The notes: generated by a model not told the origin, from the sequence alone. Positions 1 through 11,669 are shown, counted from the first letter of the stretch. The stretch: 64,000 nt of DNA from Streptococcus henryi DSM 19005 (GCF_000376985.1 NZ_AQYA01000034.1:1-64000), one strand, 5' to 3'. Program-made: numbers and translations.

Positions 1-1407
<1,407 letters not shown>

Positions 1408-1442
1408 CTAGCCAATTGACATAACTTAATTAATGAAAATGA

Positions 1443-1466
1443 CGCTAGTCTAACCTATTGCTAGCG
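1443..1466 (-). terminator. Weak terminator after the oxidoreductase gene
   Basis: CGCTAG (1443-1448) pairs with CTAGCG (1461-1466) 15 bases past the stop codon at 1482. The T-tract on the minus strand (TCATTTTC) is poor, so termination may be partial. Confidence 0.4.
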
Positions 1467-1481
1467 CAGCATCGACATGGG

Positions 1482-2507
1482 TTAGTTTTTGTTCTCAATG
1501 GTCGAGATACCCTCATCCAAAATCTCAATGAGACGTATGGTCTGTTCATCCTTGACCAATTTTTCCTTGCCATTGGCCAAGGTTTCATAGAGCGCTTGGT
1601 AGAAGAGACTGTAATCACCAACTTCTGACACCACTTTTTCTTCATGATAAACCCGTTGATTGTCCATATAGGTTAAGGTGCCATAATCTTCAGGTCCATC
1701 CAAACCAAAATCAGCATTGTCAGGCATATAAAAGTGCTTGAGGTCATATTCCTGCCTGTCCTTCTTTTCTTTGACAAAGACACCTTTCTTGCCGTAAACG
1801 ACAAAGCTAGGTCGCTCTTTGAGGCGGAAATAGCTAGACTTTATCGATACTTTTAGACTATTTGGATAGTAAAAATCAATATCAAAATAATCGTTCATGC
1901 GGTTAGGCCCCAGCAGTTGCCTAATGTCGTAATGAATACGCTCTGGATTACCCCAATAGGACAGAACTTGGTCGATTGTGTGACAAGCATGTCCAAAAAG
2001 ATAGCTCGTTGCTCGAGAATAACTTTCCACCGTTTCAGGAATTTCAGGTCTGAAGTAGTCATAATGCATTTCCACTTCCAAGATATCCCCCAAGCGACCA
2101 CTCTCAATGACTTTCTGAGTGGTCAGAAAATCTGAATCGAAACGACGATTTTGATAACCTTGAAGCATCAAGCCCTTATCTTTAGCCAATTGGAAGAGCT
2201 CTTTTGCCTCATCAGGATTTTCAACGAAAGGCTTTTCCAAAAGGACATTCTTATCGTGTTCAAGAGCAAGCTTAGCATAATGGTAATGCCATTGACTTGG
2301 TGTTGTGATGATAACCAAATCTAAATCAGAATCCTCTAGAACATCTTCCAATCTAGTCGTATAGTGAGTGTCAGGTAAGACCGCCCAAACCTTTTCTTCA
2401 GAAGGTGAGTAAATGGTTTTGACCTGGAACTTACCAGTTTTTAAAAGAAAGGGTAAATGATAACGATTGGTACTCTTACCATTACCAATGAATGCAACAG
2501 TTAACAT
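1482..2507 (-). CDS. Gfo/Idh/MocA-family NAD(P)-dependent oxidoreductase
   Basis: 341 aa. The N-terminus (MLTVAFIGNGKSTNRYHLPF) is a Rossmann dinucleotide-binding start, and VLLEKPF near residue 90 is the EKP signature of this family, whose Lys takes part in catalysis. The C-terminal half is the mixed alpha/beta substrate domain. Enzymes of this family oxidise or reduce sugars, inositols or sugar derivatives; the substrate cannot be named from sequence. It sits just downstream of celD and is separated from it by a terminator, so it is either expressed by read-through or from a promoter in the short gap. ATG at 2507 follows GAGGAG. Its position between two beta-glucoside genes suggests, but does not prove, a role in processing a related sugar. 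Confidence 0.9.
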   Translation of the reverse strand: MLTVAFIGNGKSTNRYHLPFLLKTGKFQVKTIYSPSEEKVWAVLPDTHYTTRLEDVLEDSDLDLVIITTPSQWHYHYAKLALEHDKNVLLEKPFVENPDEAKELFQLAKDKGLMLQGYQNRRFDSDFLTTQKVIESGRLGDILEVEMHYDYFRPEIPETVESYSRATSYLFGHACHTIDQVLSYWGNPERIHYDIRQLLGPNRMNDYFDIDFYYPNSLKVSIKSSYFRLKERPSFVVYGKKGVFVKEKKDRQEYDLKHFYMPDNADFGLDGPEDYGTLTYMDNQRVYHEEKVVSEVGDYSLFYQALYETLANGKEKLVKDEQTIRLIEILDEGISTIENKN

Positions 2508-2536
2508 ACATATTTCTCCTCATTATTTCATTAAAT

Positions 2537-2571
2537 AAAAATGAGCTTGGGTACTTTTCCAAACTCATTTT
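2537..2571 (-). terminator. Rho-independent terminator of the cel operon
   Basis: AAAATGAG(C)TTGG at 2537-2550 pairs with CCAA(A)CTCATTTT at 2559-2571. On the minus strand the stem is followed by TTTTATTT. It lies 22 bases past the celD stop. Confidence 0.8.
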
Positions 2572-2592
2572 ATAGGTAAAGAGCTACCAAGC

Positions 2593-3942
2593 TTAAGCTT
2601 CAACACCTTCTTCAGCTAGTAATTGTTTGTCATAACGACGAATAAATGGCCAGTAAACAAGAAATGCTGCAATCGCACATACAAAAGCTAAAGGAATAGC
2701 TTTAACATCGGCTGTTCCAAGGAATGCTCCAATACCAACTGGTGTTGGCCATGGAACTTGTGCAATAACTGCTCCAATTAAGTTCAATTTCATTGCAAAG
2801 TAGTAAATTGTCATAGAAACAATTGGTGCTGTCAAGAATGGAATTGCGAGAGCTGGGTTATAAATAATTGGAAGACCAAAGATAAGCGGTTCATTGATGT
2901 TAAAGATTGCTGGTACAATTGCAGCTTTACCAATAGCGCTCAATTGACTTGAACGGGCGCGGAAAGCACACCAGATACATAGACCAAGAGTCGCACCAGA
3001 ACCACCTGCGATAACAAACATGTTTGAAAACTCACCCGCAACAATGAAACGTGCACCATCAGCATTCAAAGCCATATTTGAGAGTGCAATTGGGCTTACA
3101 AACGCAAAGACAATATTAGCACCATGAATACCAACAACCCAAAGAGCTTGAGTCAAAAGATAAATGATAACCAAACCAATCCAAGTATTTGTAAGGCCAC
3201 CTACAAATGAGAATGGAATTGCAATAACATTGAAAATATCAGTTCCAAGTGCTACAAGCACACCGTTAATAATGATGACTGTGAATGCTACGACGAATCC
3301 AGGAATAAGAGCTGTAAATCCTCGAGAAACTCCTTCTGGAACAGATTCAGGCATCTTAATAACCCAGTTCTTTTTAACACACATGCGGTAAAGAAGCACT
3401 GTTACAACGGCCATAATAATTGCTGTAAAGATACCGGTTGTACCAAAACGAGTAACACCATTTGCCATCGCCCAACCATCAGCAACAACAGAACCTTCTT
3501 GAAGAGAAGTCACCGCTGACATTGCACCACCTTTAAAAACAATTTGTGGAACAGTCATAATGAAGGCAAACATTGCAAGAAGTGCACCATTCAATGGATT
3601 TAGGTTCAATTCCTCTTCATCAGCATAGATTTTAGTCAATTCATATGCCATTGATAGCACAAAATAGAGTGATAGAGATCCCATAGTCGCATAGTTTGCA
3701 ACCATGTATAGTGGAGTAAATTTATCAAATGAAGCTGAGAAAATATCAGCCACAATAGGCCAAAAAGAAAAGGCTTGAGGCAGAATACTAAATACCAAGA
3801 ACATTGATCCAACAATTGTAAATGGTACGGCCGCCATACCTGCTGCAGTAATCGCACGTACAACCTTGTACTGTGCAATTGTTCCCATTGGTCCCATTAG
3901 ATACTTGTCTAATAAACCAAAAAATCCTTTTTGTTCATCCAT
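2593..3942 (-). CDS. celD: PTS cellobiose/lactose-family EIIC permease
   Basis: 449 aa, many hydrophobic helices. The opening GFFGLLDKYLMGPMG and the segment NEPLIFGLPIIYNP are hallmarks of the Lac/cellobiose-family EIIC, which carries and phosphorylates beta-glucosides with phosphate from EIIB. It is the last gene of a cluster in the order celB-celR-celC-small membrane protein-celD, the order I know from the S. mutans cel locus. Length is normal for the family. Expected substrate is cellobiose or related beta-glucosides, by synteny and family; the sequence alone does not prove it. It ends at a clear terminator. Confidence 0.93.
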   Translation of the reverse strand: MDEQKGFFGLLDKYLMGPMGTIAQYKVVRAITAAGMAAVPFTIVGSMFLVFSILPQAFSFWPIVADIFSASFDKFTPLYMVANYATMGSLSLYFVLSMAYELTKIYADEEELNLNPLNGALLAMFAFIMTVPQIVFKGGAMSAVTSLQEGSVVADGWAMANGVTRFGTTGIFTAIIMAVVTVLLYRMCVKKNWVIKMPESVPEGVSRGFTALIPGFVVAFTVIIINGVLVALGTDIFNVIAIPFSFVGGLTNTWIGLVIIYLLTQALWVVGIHGANIVFAFVSPIALSNMALNADGARFIVAGEFSNMFVIAGGSGATLGLCIWCAFRARSSQLSAIGKAAIVPAIFNINEPLIFGLPIIYNPALAIPFLTAPIVSMTIYYFAMKLNLIGAVIAQVPWPTPVGIGAFLGTADVKAIPLAFVCAIAAFLVYWPFIRRYDKQLLAEEGVEA

Positions 3943-3977
3943 AACAATGAACTCCTTTCTTAAATTTACTTTGGAAT

Positions 3978-4469
3978 CTAAAGAATGTCTCCAAAGCTTT
4001 GTTGAAAACGATAGTAGAATTTATCAGTATTCTTTTCAACTCTATTGGCACGTTTTAGATTATAGAAAGAAATTAGCGCTCCTAAGAGTTGCATAATTGC
4101 AACGAAAAGAATCCCATACAAATTATCTGCAAAAACTGGGAAGGCTATTGACATTTGATTTGGTAGCATAGCAATTAATATGGCTAAGCCATTAATCAAT
4201 ATTTGAGATTTAAAGGCTCTTTTTGTCCAGGGTATATTTACTTCCTTTTGGCCGTACAATTTAAATTGTTCAGCACAGGCAATCACTATTAGAATAATCA
4301 TAATAATTGGAAGCAACAAATATATGGCTTGTTTATAGAGTAAAATCATAATCCAATAGAGATTTGCAAAGAAAAAGAGAGCCAGTGAATACCTAAAAAG
4401 CATGTAACGAGAAAATAGATTATTTTTCCATGACTGCTCTTGTTTCAAATCAGATTTTTCTTTAGGCAT
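3978..4469 (-). CDS. Small membrane protein of the cel operon (celX-like)
   Basis: 163 aa with a charged N-terminus (KEKSDLKQEQSWKNN) followed by about four hydrophobic segments (roughly 27-45, 47-66, 88-107, 115-133) and a basic C-terminal tail. It lies 14 bases after celC and 35 before celD, so it is co-transcribed with the cellobiose PTS. A gene of the same size and place exists in the S. mutans cel operon and has no assigned function. I recognise no catalytic motif. Possible roles are helping EIIC assembly or a separate transport task; both are guesses from context. Confidence 0.8.
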   Translation of the reverse strand: MPKEKSDLKQEQSWKNNLFSRYMLFRYSLALFFFANLYWIMILLYKQAIYLLLPIIMIILIVIACAEQFKLYGQKEVNIPWTKRAFKSQILINGLAILIAMLPNQMSIAFPVFADNLYGILFVAIMQLLGALISFYNLKRANRVEKNTDKFYYRFQQSFGDIL

Positions 4470-4483
4470 CTTGGCTTCTCCTT

Positions 4484-4798
4484 CTAATTGATTTTTTTAT
4501 ATAATTCGAGCATTTCTAATGCAACTTCTCTGAGAGTCATTGTCGTCATCAGATGATCCTGAGCATGAACCATAATAATTTCAATCTTAATCTCTGTTCC
4601 ACCTGCGTATTCTTGCAAGAGCTTTGTTTGAGCTTGGTGTGCTTTCAAAAGCTCTTCGTTAGATTCTTGAAGTTTTGCTTCTGCAAGTTCAAAATCACCT
4701 TCACGCATCGCATCAAATGCTTCATGAACAATTGAACGTGAATTCCCTGAATTTAGGATGATTTCAAATGCAGCAACTTGTAGTTCCTCTTGATTCAT
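4484..4798 (-). CDS. celC: PTS lactose/cellobiose-family EIIA
   Basis: 104 aa, the usual length of the all-helical lac/cel EIIA that forms a trimer and passes phosphate from HPr to EIIB. The motif VHAQDHLMTT near the C-terminus matches the family; His78 falls where the phosphorylated His of the lactococcal lactose EIIA is, with His82 the conserved second His. ATG at 4798 is 8 bases downstream of the celR stop, in an operon with celB, celR and celD. Cytoplasmic component of the cellobiose uptake system. Confidence 0.95.
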   Translation of the reverse strand: MNQEELQVAAFEIILNSGNSRSIVHEAFDAMREGDFELAEAKLQESNEELLKAHQAQTKLLQEYAGGTEIKIEIIMVHAQDHLMTTMTLREVALEMLELYKKIN

Positions 4799-4806
4799 AA
4801 TCAGTC

Positions 4807-6792
4807 TTACCTTTCCTTAATTTTTAAAAATAGTTCTCTGAATTCTTTAAATGAATGACAGTGTAGTAACTGGTTCTGCATCTCCGTATCATCTACCAAT
4901 TCAACAATACTTGATGCCAATTGAGGCAAACCATCATTCTCATATATTGACATTGAAGTTAAAAAGACGAATTTAATCTCTTGATGAACTGCATCCCAAC
5001 ATATACCATCTGGAATAATCGCAACAGCAATGTGATGTTCTGTTCCCAGTGCTTTTATAGGATGAGGCACTGCTATTGAATCACTAAAAACAATAGAGCT
5101 CATGGACTCACGCTGTTCAATCAAATCTTTCATTTTTTGAGGGAAGTTCTCATTCTCATTTTTTGCAATACTTAAAACAAGTTGTTTGATAACCTCTTCT
5201 TTGGTTGTGGTAGAAAGAACAAAGAATGAGTCTTCATTGAAATAATCATCAAAAAACATAGGTTCATCAACTTTGTGTTCTTCATATTCAACTCTGCATA
5301 CATTGTTCGACTTATGAAGGTGAGTAATGCTCCGCTTAATCTCTCCAATTTCTGCTTCAGTTAAAAAAACAGATACTGTAAAAACTGGAATCGAAAAAAT
5401 GAGATTTGATAAATCTATCGAAGAAATGATAAAATCAATATTTTGAAGCTTTTCATCAGTAATATCATAATAACCAATAACATCTTCAATATGTACTAAA
5501 CTACCTAATTCATTTTCAATACGACTTTTTAACATTTGGGCACTGCCATAACCCGTCGCACAAATCACCAATATATTATACTTATTCTGCTCTTTATAGC
5601 GTTCTTTTGCAGCCATAAAATGCAAAGCTATGTATGCGATTTCATCTTTAGATAAATTAAAATGACTAAAAGTAGGCATTAGGGAAATGACCTGCTCAGC
5701 CAATTGATACATATCCAAATACATTTCCATTATCTCAGCTGTCATCGGATTATCGAGAACCACCTTGTTTTCTAACCGGATTAATGTAGTTGAAAGATGA
5801 TTGATCAAACCTTCAACAAGTTGAAAATCTTTCTCAAACTCTGGAGATAATTGCGATATGGTCTGTAATAATTCCAGACGTATTTTTTTAATTAATTTAT
5901 CAGATACATGACTAACAGAACCATAAGACTTTGCAATCAAATGTAATGTGATGTAATCAATTTCTTCGCACGGAAAATCTAAATGAGTTATTGCTGAAAC
6001 TCGTCTAAGTATTCTTTTAGCAATCTCCCTTTCAGGAAATTCTTCCAGTACAATACTCTCTGATAACTTAGCAATCTGAAATCCTTCTTTGATACGTCTA
6101 ATGGATAGGGCGATATGGATAACTAAATTTTGAATAACAAAATCAGATAGTTTTAAATTCCCCTCTCGACATTCATCCAATACAATGATTGTCAGTTCTT
6201 CAAATGAAATACTGAGATTTAGCAACTCATTTTCAACATATGAATGAAGTGTGTTGATAAAGCCTGAATCAATAAAATGGTCCATAATAAAACGACGTTT
6301 ATCTCTTTCAGAGCCAGTTACGTAGACACCTCTATTAGCTTTGCTTTCAATTTTTAATTGATATGGCGCAAATTTTCGACGTATTTTTTTAAAATCTGTA
6401 GACAAAGTTGAACGACTAACAAACAACTCCTCCGCTAAATCATCAAAGTATATTTCATTTTGTTCAAATAAAAGCTTATTTACTAAATAATTATATCTAT
6501 CATCAATATCATTGACTATTGGTGATAGAGTTGCAGTTTCTTTTATCTTATTTTCTTTAAGAAAAACAGTAAAACTTTTTTCATCTGAAATGTCAAACTT
6601 ATACCCATGTCCTTGTTTAGAAATAATATCAACACCACTATATGAGTTTAGTTTTTCTTCTAAAGATTTATAATATGTCCTGATTGTCCTATCGGAACAA
6701 TTTAATAATTTAGCAAGTTCTCGACTTGTTACAAAGCGTTCTCTATCCTCAATAAGAATTTGGACTATCCGTATTTCTTTTTTACTTAACAC
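4807..6792 (-). CDS. celR: PRD-containing transcriptional activator of the cel genes
   Basis: 661 aa. Order of parts: an N-terminal winged HTH (residues ~1-60, SSRELAKLLNCSDRTIRTYY-type), a second Mga-like HTH (~85-165, FDDLAEELFVSRSTLSTDFK), two PTS regulation domains (~175-395), an EIIB-like domain with ICATGYGSAQM (Cys near 410), and a C-terminal EIIA type-2 domain with AVPHPI (His577). This is the LicR/CelR/MtlR activator layout. In the family, phosphorylation of PRD and EII domains by HPr and the cognate EIIs tells the protein whether inducing sugar and preferred sugar are present. It sits inside the operon it most likely controls, 41 bases after celB. Confidence 0.93.
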   Translation of the reverse strand: MLSKKEIRIVQILIEDRERFVTSRELAKLLNCSDRTIRTYYKSLEEKLNSYSGVDIISKQGHGYKFDISDEKSFTVFLKENKIKETATLSPIVNDIDDRYNYLVNKLLFEQNEIYFDDLAEELFVSRSTLSTDFKKIRRKFAPYQLKIESKANRGVYVTGSERDKRRFIMDHFIDSGFINTLHSYVENELLNLSISFEELTIIVLDECREGNLKLSDFVIQNLVIHIALSIRRIKEGFQIAKLSESIVLEEFPEREIAKRILRRVSAITHLDFPCEEIDYITLHLIAKSYGSVSHVSDKLIKKIRLELLQTISQLSPEFEKDFQLVEGLINHLSTTLIRLENKVVLDNPMTAEIMEMYLDMYQLAEQVISLMPTFSHFNLSKDEIAYIALHFMAAKERYKEQNKYNILVICATGYGSAQMLKSRIENELGSLVHIEDVIGYYDITDEKLQNIDFIISSIDLSNLIFSIPVFTVSVFLTEAEIGEIKRSITHLHKSNNVCRVEYEEHKVDEPMFFDDYFNEDSFFVLSTTTKEEVIKQLVLSIAKNENENFPQKMKDLIEQRESMSSIVFSDSIAVPHPIKALGTEHHIAVAIIPDGICWDAVHQEIKFVFLTSMSIYENDGLPQLASSIVELVDDTEMQNQLLHCHSFKEFRELFLKIKER

Positions 6793-6833
6793 ACGATGAC
6801 CTCCAAAATTAATCAGGACATATTATACCATTT

Positions 6834-7151
6834 TTAGATGTTTTCTTTAACCAATGCTGCCATTTTTTCAATGCCCATTGGAATTGGGATATATGCTTGC
6901 GGTGGAATCTGCACGATAGGTTTATTTTTCTTAGCGGCTGCATCTGCCAGCTGTTTAAAATTCATCTTAGTTTGAGGACTAACAAGATATAAATCATATT
7001 TGTCAGCTTCAATACGTTTTTGACCTTCTGGTACACCGACTGCATCCATTTCGATATCTTCGCCTTGTTCTTGTAAAAGTGTCATAGTCTTTTTAGCGAT
7101 TAATGATGAGGACATGCCACCTGCGCAAATGATTAAAGCTTGTTTTGACAT
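6834..7151 (-). CDS. celB: PTS cellobiose-family EIIB
   Basis: 105 aa. MSKQALIICAGGMSSSLIAK carries the phosphorylated Cys (Cys9) in the P-loop-like turn of lac/cel EIIB. It takes phosphate from CelC and gives it to sugar bound in CelD. It is the first gene of the celB-celR-celC-celX-celD operon and follows a good promoter with a cre (7184-7212). ATG at 7151 follows AAGGAG. Length is usual. Confidence 0.95.
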   Translation of the reverse strand: MSKQALIICAGGMSSSLIAKKTMTLLQEQGEDIEMDAVGVPEGQKRIEADKYDLYLVSPQTKMNFKQLADAAAKKNKPIVQIPPQAYIPIPMGIEKMAALVKENI

Positions 7152-7183
7152 AATATTTTCTCCTTTGTTTTATTTACAACATC

Positions 7184-7212
7184 ATTATATACAAGCGCTT
7201 ACATTATGTAAA
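7184..7212 (-). promoter_or_regulatory. celB promoter with cre in the spacer
   Basis: Minus strand: -35 TTTACA (7207-7212), 17-base spacer, -10 TATAAT (7184-7189). Bases 7190-7204 read ATGTAAGCGCTTGTA on the minus strand, matching the cre consensus WTGNAANCGNWNNCW at all but one position. CcpA bound here would block RNA polymerase directly. Confidence 0.85.
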
Positions 7213-7215
7213 ACT

Positions 7216-7290
7216 AGTTTTTTTCCGCATTGAAACGGAAATAATAACTATGGATAAGGAAAAATTATTTCATTTTAACAATTTCCGTAG
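7216..7290. promoter_or_regulatory. TTTCCG repeats upstream of the celB promoter, possible CelR site
   Basis: TTTCCG-cattgaaa-CGGAAA forms an inverted repeat at about 7220-7239, just upstream of the celB -35, and another TTTCCG lies near 7281. An activator site here would fit a PRD regulator such as CelR. No comparison with a known CelR site was possible. Confidence 0.4.
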
Positions 7291-7404
7291 TCGATTACAT
7301 CATAAGCTGAAGTAACTTTGTTAATGCTAATAAATCTATGTATAAACCTAAAATCCTAGGCATATCAATTTTTCAACACTCTTTTAAATAGCAGAGCATC
7401 ATAA

Positions 7405-7452
7405 AAAAACTCCACGGAACTAAGGAGATTATATTGTTCTGTGGAGTTTAGA
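7405..7452 (-). terminator. Terminator of celA
   Basis: On the minus strand AAACTCCACAGAA and TTCCGTGGAGTTT form a strong stem followed by a T-run, about 35 bases past the celA stop. It separates the celA transcript from the celB operon. With the promoter and operator region it accounts for the 330-base gap 7152-7482. Confidence 0.85.
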
Positions 7453-7482
7453 TATAAGTTCTAAATCTCTATTTCTAGATAA

Positions 7483-8937
<1,455 letters not shown>

Positions 8938-8988
8938 TTAGCAATAACTACTTTCTGCCTTATACAGCAAAGATTGATTTCATTTATG

Positions 8989-9043
8989 ATTATATTTTAG
9001 TCTATCTAAGAAATGATTACTTCTACTTTCATATGGAAAAGTA
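8989..9043 (-). promoter_or_regulatory. celA promoter region with near-palindrome
   Basis: A -10 TATAAT is at 8989-8994 on the minus strand, but there is no good -35 at the right distance, as expected of an activated promoter. Bases 9024-9043 are an imperfect palindrome (TACTTTCATATGGAAAAGTA) immediately upstream, a likely regulator site. Together with the terminator at 9178-9203 this is what I see in the 378-base gap 8923-9300. Confidence 0.45.
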
Positions 9044-9172
9044 ATACAATAATATGATTTGAATTTTTTCAAAGACCTATCTCATAAGCATTTTTACTTA
9101 GAAATCTGTCAAGCAGTAATTGACAACACACCGATAGAATAAGAATATTAAAGGATAAAAAATACTACTGAT

Positions 9173-9203
9173 CAAAAAAGACTGAGCATGATAACTCAAT
9201 CTT
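9173..9203 (-). terminator. Terminator of the 110-aa membrane protein gene
   Basis: AAGACTGAG (9178-9186) pairs with CTCAATCTT (9195-9203) with one G-U; the minus strand continues TTTTTTGATC. It is about 100 bases past the stop at 9301. Confidence 0.7.
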
Positions 9204-9300
9204 CATATACACTATTATGCTACAATTTGGCAATATGTTTCTATTATATCTTTTAAGCATTCACTAATAGAATTTTTTGACTTCACATCATTGATCCAGT

Positions 9301-9633
9301 TTAAATAAAAAGGTTTCCTTGAGTTACCTGTACTTGTTTTGGAGTCAAATGATATTGATTCATTAAGAGTTCTTTCAGTTTATCATCGTTAATTTTTGAA
9401 GAGACAGCAAAACCATTTTTAGTATTATATTTTACCATAACATTATTCATCAAGATTTCGTTTTGGCGTATATCAGGTACTTCAACATCTGAAAAACCGA
9501 TAAAGTAATTGTTGTGATCCTTCTTATTAATTTTGTAAGACGGTGTCTTCTTTTTGGCGAAATACAATGTTACTTTTAGCAAAGCATACATAACAGTAAC
9601 ACTAAATAAAGCTGCTAATATCCAATTCAACAT
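9301..9633 (-). CDS. Small single-pass membrane protein, unknown function
   Basis: 110 aa from the ATG at 9633, which is preceded by AGAAGG; a longer reading from 9705 has no ribosome site and would start inside the -35 hexamer. Residues ~3-25 (NWILAALFSVTVMYALLKVTLYF) form one membrane helix, followed by a basic stretch (KKKTPSYKINKK) and a soluble ~75-residue domain rich in Asn and Lys. No family recognised. It stands alone, with its own consensus promoter overlapped by a perfect cre, so its synthesis should be strong in poor sugars and repressed by CcpA in good ones. Confidence 0.75.
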   Translation of the reverse strand: MLNWILAALFSVTVMYALLKVTLYFAKKKTPSYKINKKDHNNYFIGFSDVEVPDIRQNEILMNNVMVKYNTKNGFAVSSKINDDKLKELLMNQYHLTPKQVQVTQGNLFI

Positions 9634-9676
9634 AGGTATACCTTCTTTCTGGATTGTAAGACTTATATTTTGAGAT

Positions 9677-9705
9677 ATTATAGTCTTTTTTGTAAACGAT
9701 GTCAA
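9677..9705 (-). promoter_or_regulatory. Consensus promoter overlapped by a perfect cre
   Basis: Minus strand TTGACA (9700-9705), 17 bases, TATAAT (9677-9682): a perfect sigma-A promoter. On the plus strand 9690-9704 reads TTGTAAACGATGTCA, which meets every position of WTGNAANCGNWNNCW and covers part of the -35. The same 15 bases occur at 24487-24501 before acnA. Between this promoter and the terminator at 10042 (9706-10041) I see nothing further except a short GC-richer patch at 9925-9950. Confidence 0.9.
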
Positions 9706-10041
9706 ACATTGAACAAGTCTTTATCTGATTATTCTTATAGATTCGGATTTTTTTAAACAGATATTTTAACACCTAACCATTTAAAAGAGATAACCTTCAC
9801 AAGATAGGAGATTTTAATCTTGCAAAGGTAAAGATCTATAATAAGCAATCACTATTAGTTGTAATTACATTTTTATACCAATTAAAAGAGATTTTTGGGG
9901 AGCAATGAAATGTTTCGTTTTGCCACCCCCTCAAGTGGGTTGCCACAAATTCTCCACCTATAAAAACATCATAAAATGGTCAAATCAAGTCGTCCTATGA
10001 TATTTAATGTCATTATAACAAGCCTTTATAAAAATAAAAAT

Positions 10042-10077
10042 AGAGAAAATTTCCTAATGATTTAGGAAATTCCCTCT
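10042..10077 (-). terminator. Terminator of the ABC1-kinase gene
   Basis: AGAGAAAATTTCCTAA pairs with TTAGGAAATTCCCTCT across a TGAT loop; the minus strand then runs into ATTTTTATTTTTA. It starts 6 bases past the stop at 10083. Confidence 0.85.
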
Positions 10078-10082
10078 ATCTC

Positions 10083-11657
10083 TTATTTAGAATTTTTGAT
10101 AATTGATATGATTAACCAAAGTAAAACTGTAGCTGACAGCAAGAATAGCAAGTGCGATAAAAACACCATTTGAGAATTATTTGAGAGAATACTTGCAGAT
10201 AAGATTAGACCTAAGAAAGTAATTGACAGAATCATACGATTTCCAAGTTTTTGAACCTGGTTAAATCGATTTGTAAAGTCATAAAATTCGTGTGTTAGTA
10301 AAAGTCTTCCATTTAAAAGTTGTTCTAAAAACTGATGTAACTCACGTGGAATGTTTTTCCCATTTTTCAATAAGTAGAATAACTCAATTAGTAAAGTCTC
10401 TTTATTAAGTGCTTGCTTCAGCATTTCTGGACCCATGTTTTGAAGAAAATAATCTTTCGCAAGAGTCATCAGATCGATTTCAGGAGCTAATTCTCTAAAT
10501 ATACCTTCAATCTGTAGCGCAGCTTTCTCTAAAATAGTAAATTGAGCAGGGGCACGGAGATGGTTTTTGTGAAAAACTTTAACAAGATCTTCTAATAAGT
10601 TCGTTATTGATAGACCACCAAGATCTAAACTAGCATATTTAGTCAATATATGCTCAACATCTTGTGCTAGGGCTGCTTTATTAGTCGCATCACCCATATT
10701 CGTAAGAGCTAAAATTGACCTCGTCATCCCGTCAACGTCTTGAGCAGTGAATCCGTATAAAATATCATTTAGACAAGCCCTCATCCCATCTTCTAATATC
10801 CCCATAATCCCAAAATCAATAAAGTAAATTTTGTTATCATAGATAAGAAGATTACCGGGGTGAGGATCACCGTGGAAATAACCATCTTTAAAGACTTGCT
10901 TAATAAAGCTTAACATCAATTTTTTTCCAATATCGTCAAGCTCATACCCATCTTGTATAATCTGATCATATCGATTAATAGGAATGCCATCAATATATTC
11001 CTCAACAATGAAATGTTCTGTTGTGTATTCCTCATAAACTATCGGAACTGCTACGCACTTGACAGATTGATTTAATCTGGAAAATTCCTGCATAGCTTGC
11101 GCTTCATTTCGAAAATCAATCTCTCTTTCAAGTGTTTCCTTTAGATTTCTTAATACCTCAGGTATATCAACCATGGGCAAAAGACGATTCGGGAAATATC
11201 TTGATAATTTCATCAAAACTGCCAAGTCTTCTTCAATTATTTCAGCTAAATGTGGACGCTGAATCTTAACTACAACTTCTTCTCCAGTTAAAAGCCTAGC
11301 TCTATGAGTCTGTGCAACTGACCCGGATGCCAACGGATCTTCAGAAAGCCAAGAGAATACCTCGGAAACTGGCTTACTAAGTTCAGAACTAATCGCTTCC
11401 ATAACCAGATCTTTTGGCATAGGAGGAACATCGCTTTGCAGTTTTGAAAGTTCATCAATATAAACTTTCGGTAAAATATCACTGCGAGTAGAAAGGACTT
11501 GACCAATTTTCACAAAACTTGGTCCCAATGTTTCAAATGCCACTCGCAATTTTGCCGGTGCAAGCTGCGACTCAAGCGGCGTATTTTTTTCCTTAAAGTT
11601 TGTGAGGCCAACCGAGGTGAAAACTCTAACAATTTGTCTTAACCTTTTATTTCCCAT
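10083..11657 (-). CDS. ABC1/AarF/UbiB-family atypical kinase-like protein
   Basis: 524 aa. The kinase-like core shows TLGPSFVKIGQVLSTRSDI (the KxGQ motif), SGSVAQTHRA (nucleotide-loop region), VVVKIQRPH (Lys), FHGDPHPGNLL (catalytic loop) and YFIDFGIMG (DFG). The C-terminus ends with two membrane helices (about 465-520). In proteobacteria UbiB supports ubiquinone synthesis; streptococci generally lack quinone synthesis, so here the role is open, with lipid or membrane-isoprenoid handling a possibility. ATG at 11657. The phasin-like gene ends 12 bases upstream, so the two are one operon. Confidence 0.93.
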   Translation of the reverse strand: MGNKRLRQIVRVFTSVGLTNFKEKNTPLESQLAPAKLRVAFETLGPSFVKIGQVLSTRSDILPKVYIDELSKLQSDVPPMPKDLVMEAISSELSKPVSEVFSWLSEDPLASGSVAQTHRARLLTGEEVVVKIQRPHLAEIIEEDLAVLMKLSRYFPNRLLPMVDIPEVLRNLKETLEREIDFRNEAQAMQEFSRLNQSVKCVAVPIVYEEYTTEHFIVEEYIDGIPINRYDQIIQDGYELDDIGKKLMLSFIKQVFKDGYFHGDPHPGNLLIYDNKIYFIDFGIMGILEDGMRACLNDILYGFTAQDVDGMTRSILALTNMGDATNKAALAQDVEHILTKYASLDLGGLSITNLLEDLVKVFHKNHLRAPAQFTILEKAALQIEGIFRELAPEIDLMTLAKDYFLQNMGPEMLKQALNKETLLIELFYLLKNGKNIPRELHQFLEQLLNGRLLLTHEFYDFTNRFNQVQKLGNRMILSITFLGLILSASILSNNSQMVFLSHLLFLLSATVLLWLIISIIKNSK

Positions 11658-11669
11658 AAATCAACCAAC

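Noticed and set aside
9208..9370. A ~54-codon open frame on the minus strand overlapping the end of the 9301 gene, reading ...KPFYLNWINDVKSKN...ETYCQIVA.
   Set aside because: It has no usable start codon or ribosome site and overlaps a well-supported gene; probably chance, though a remnant of another gene is possible.
9925..9950. Short patch (GCCACCCCCTCAAGTGGG) that could be a hairpin element.
   Set aside because: Only a 4-bp stem, no T-run, and no link to a gene start.
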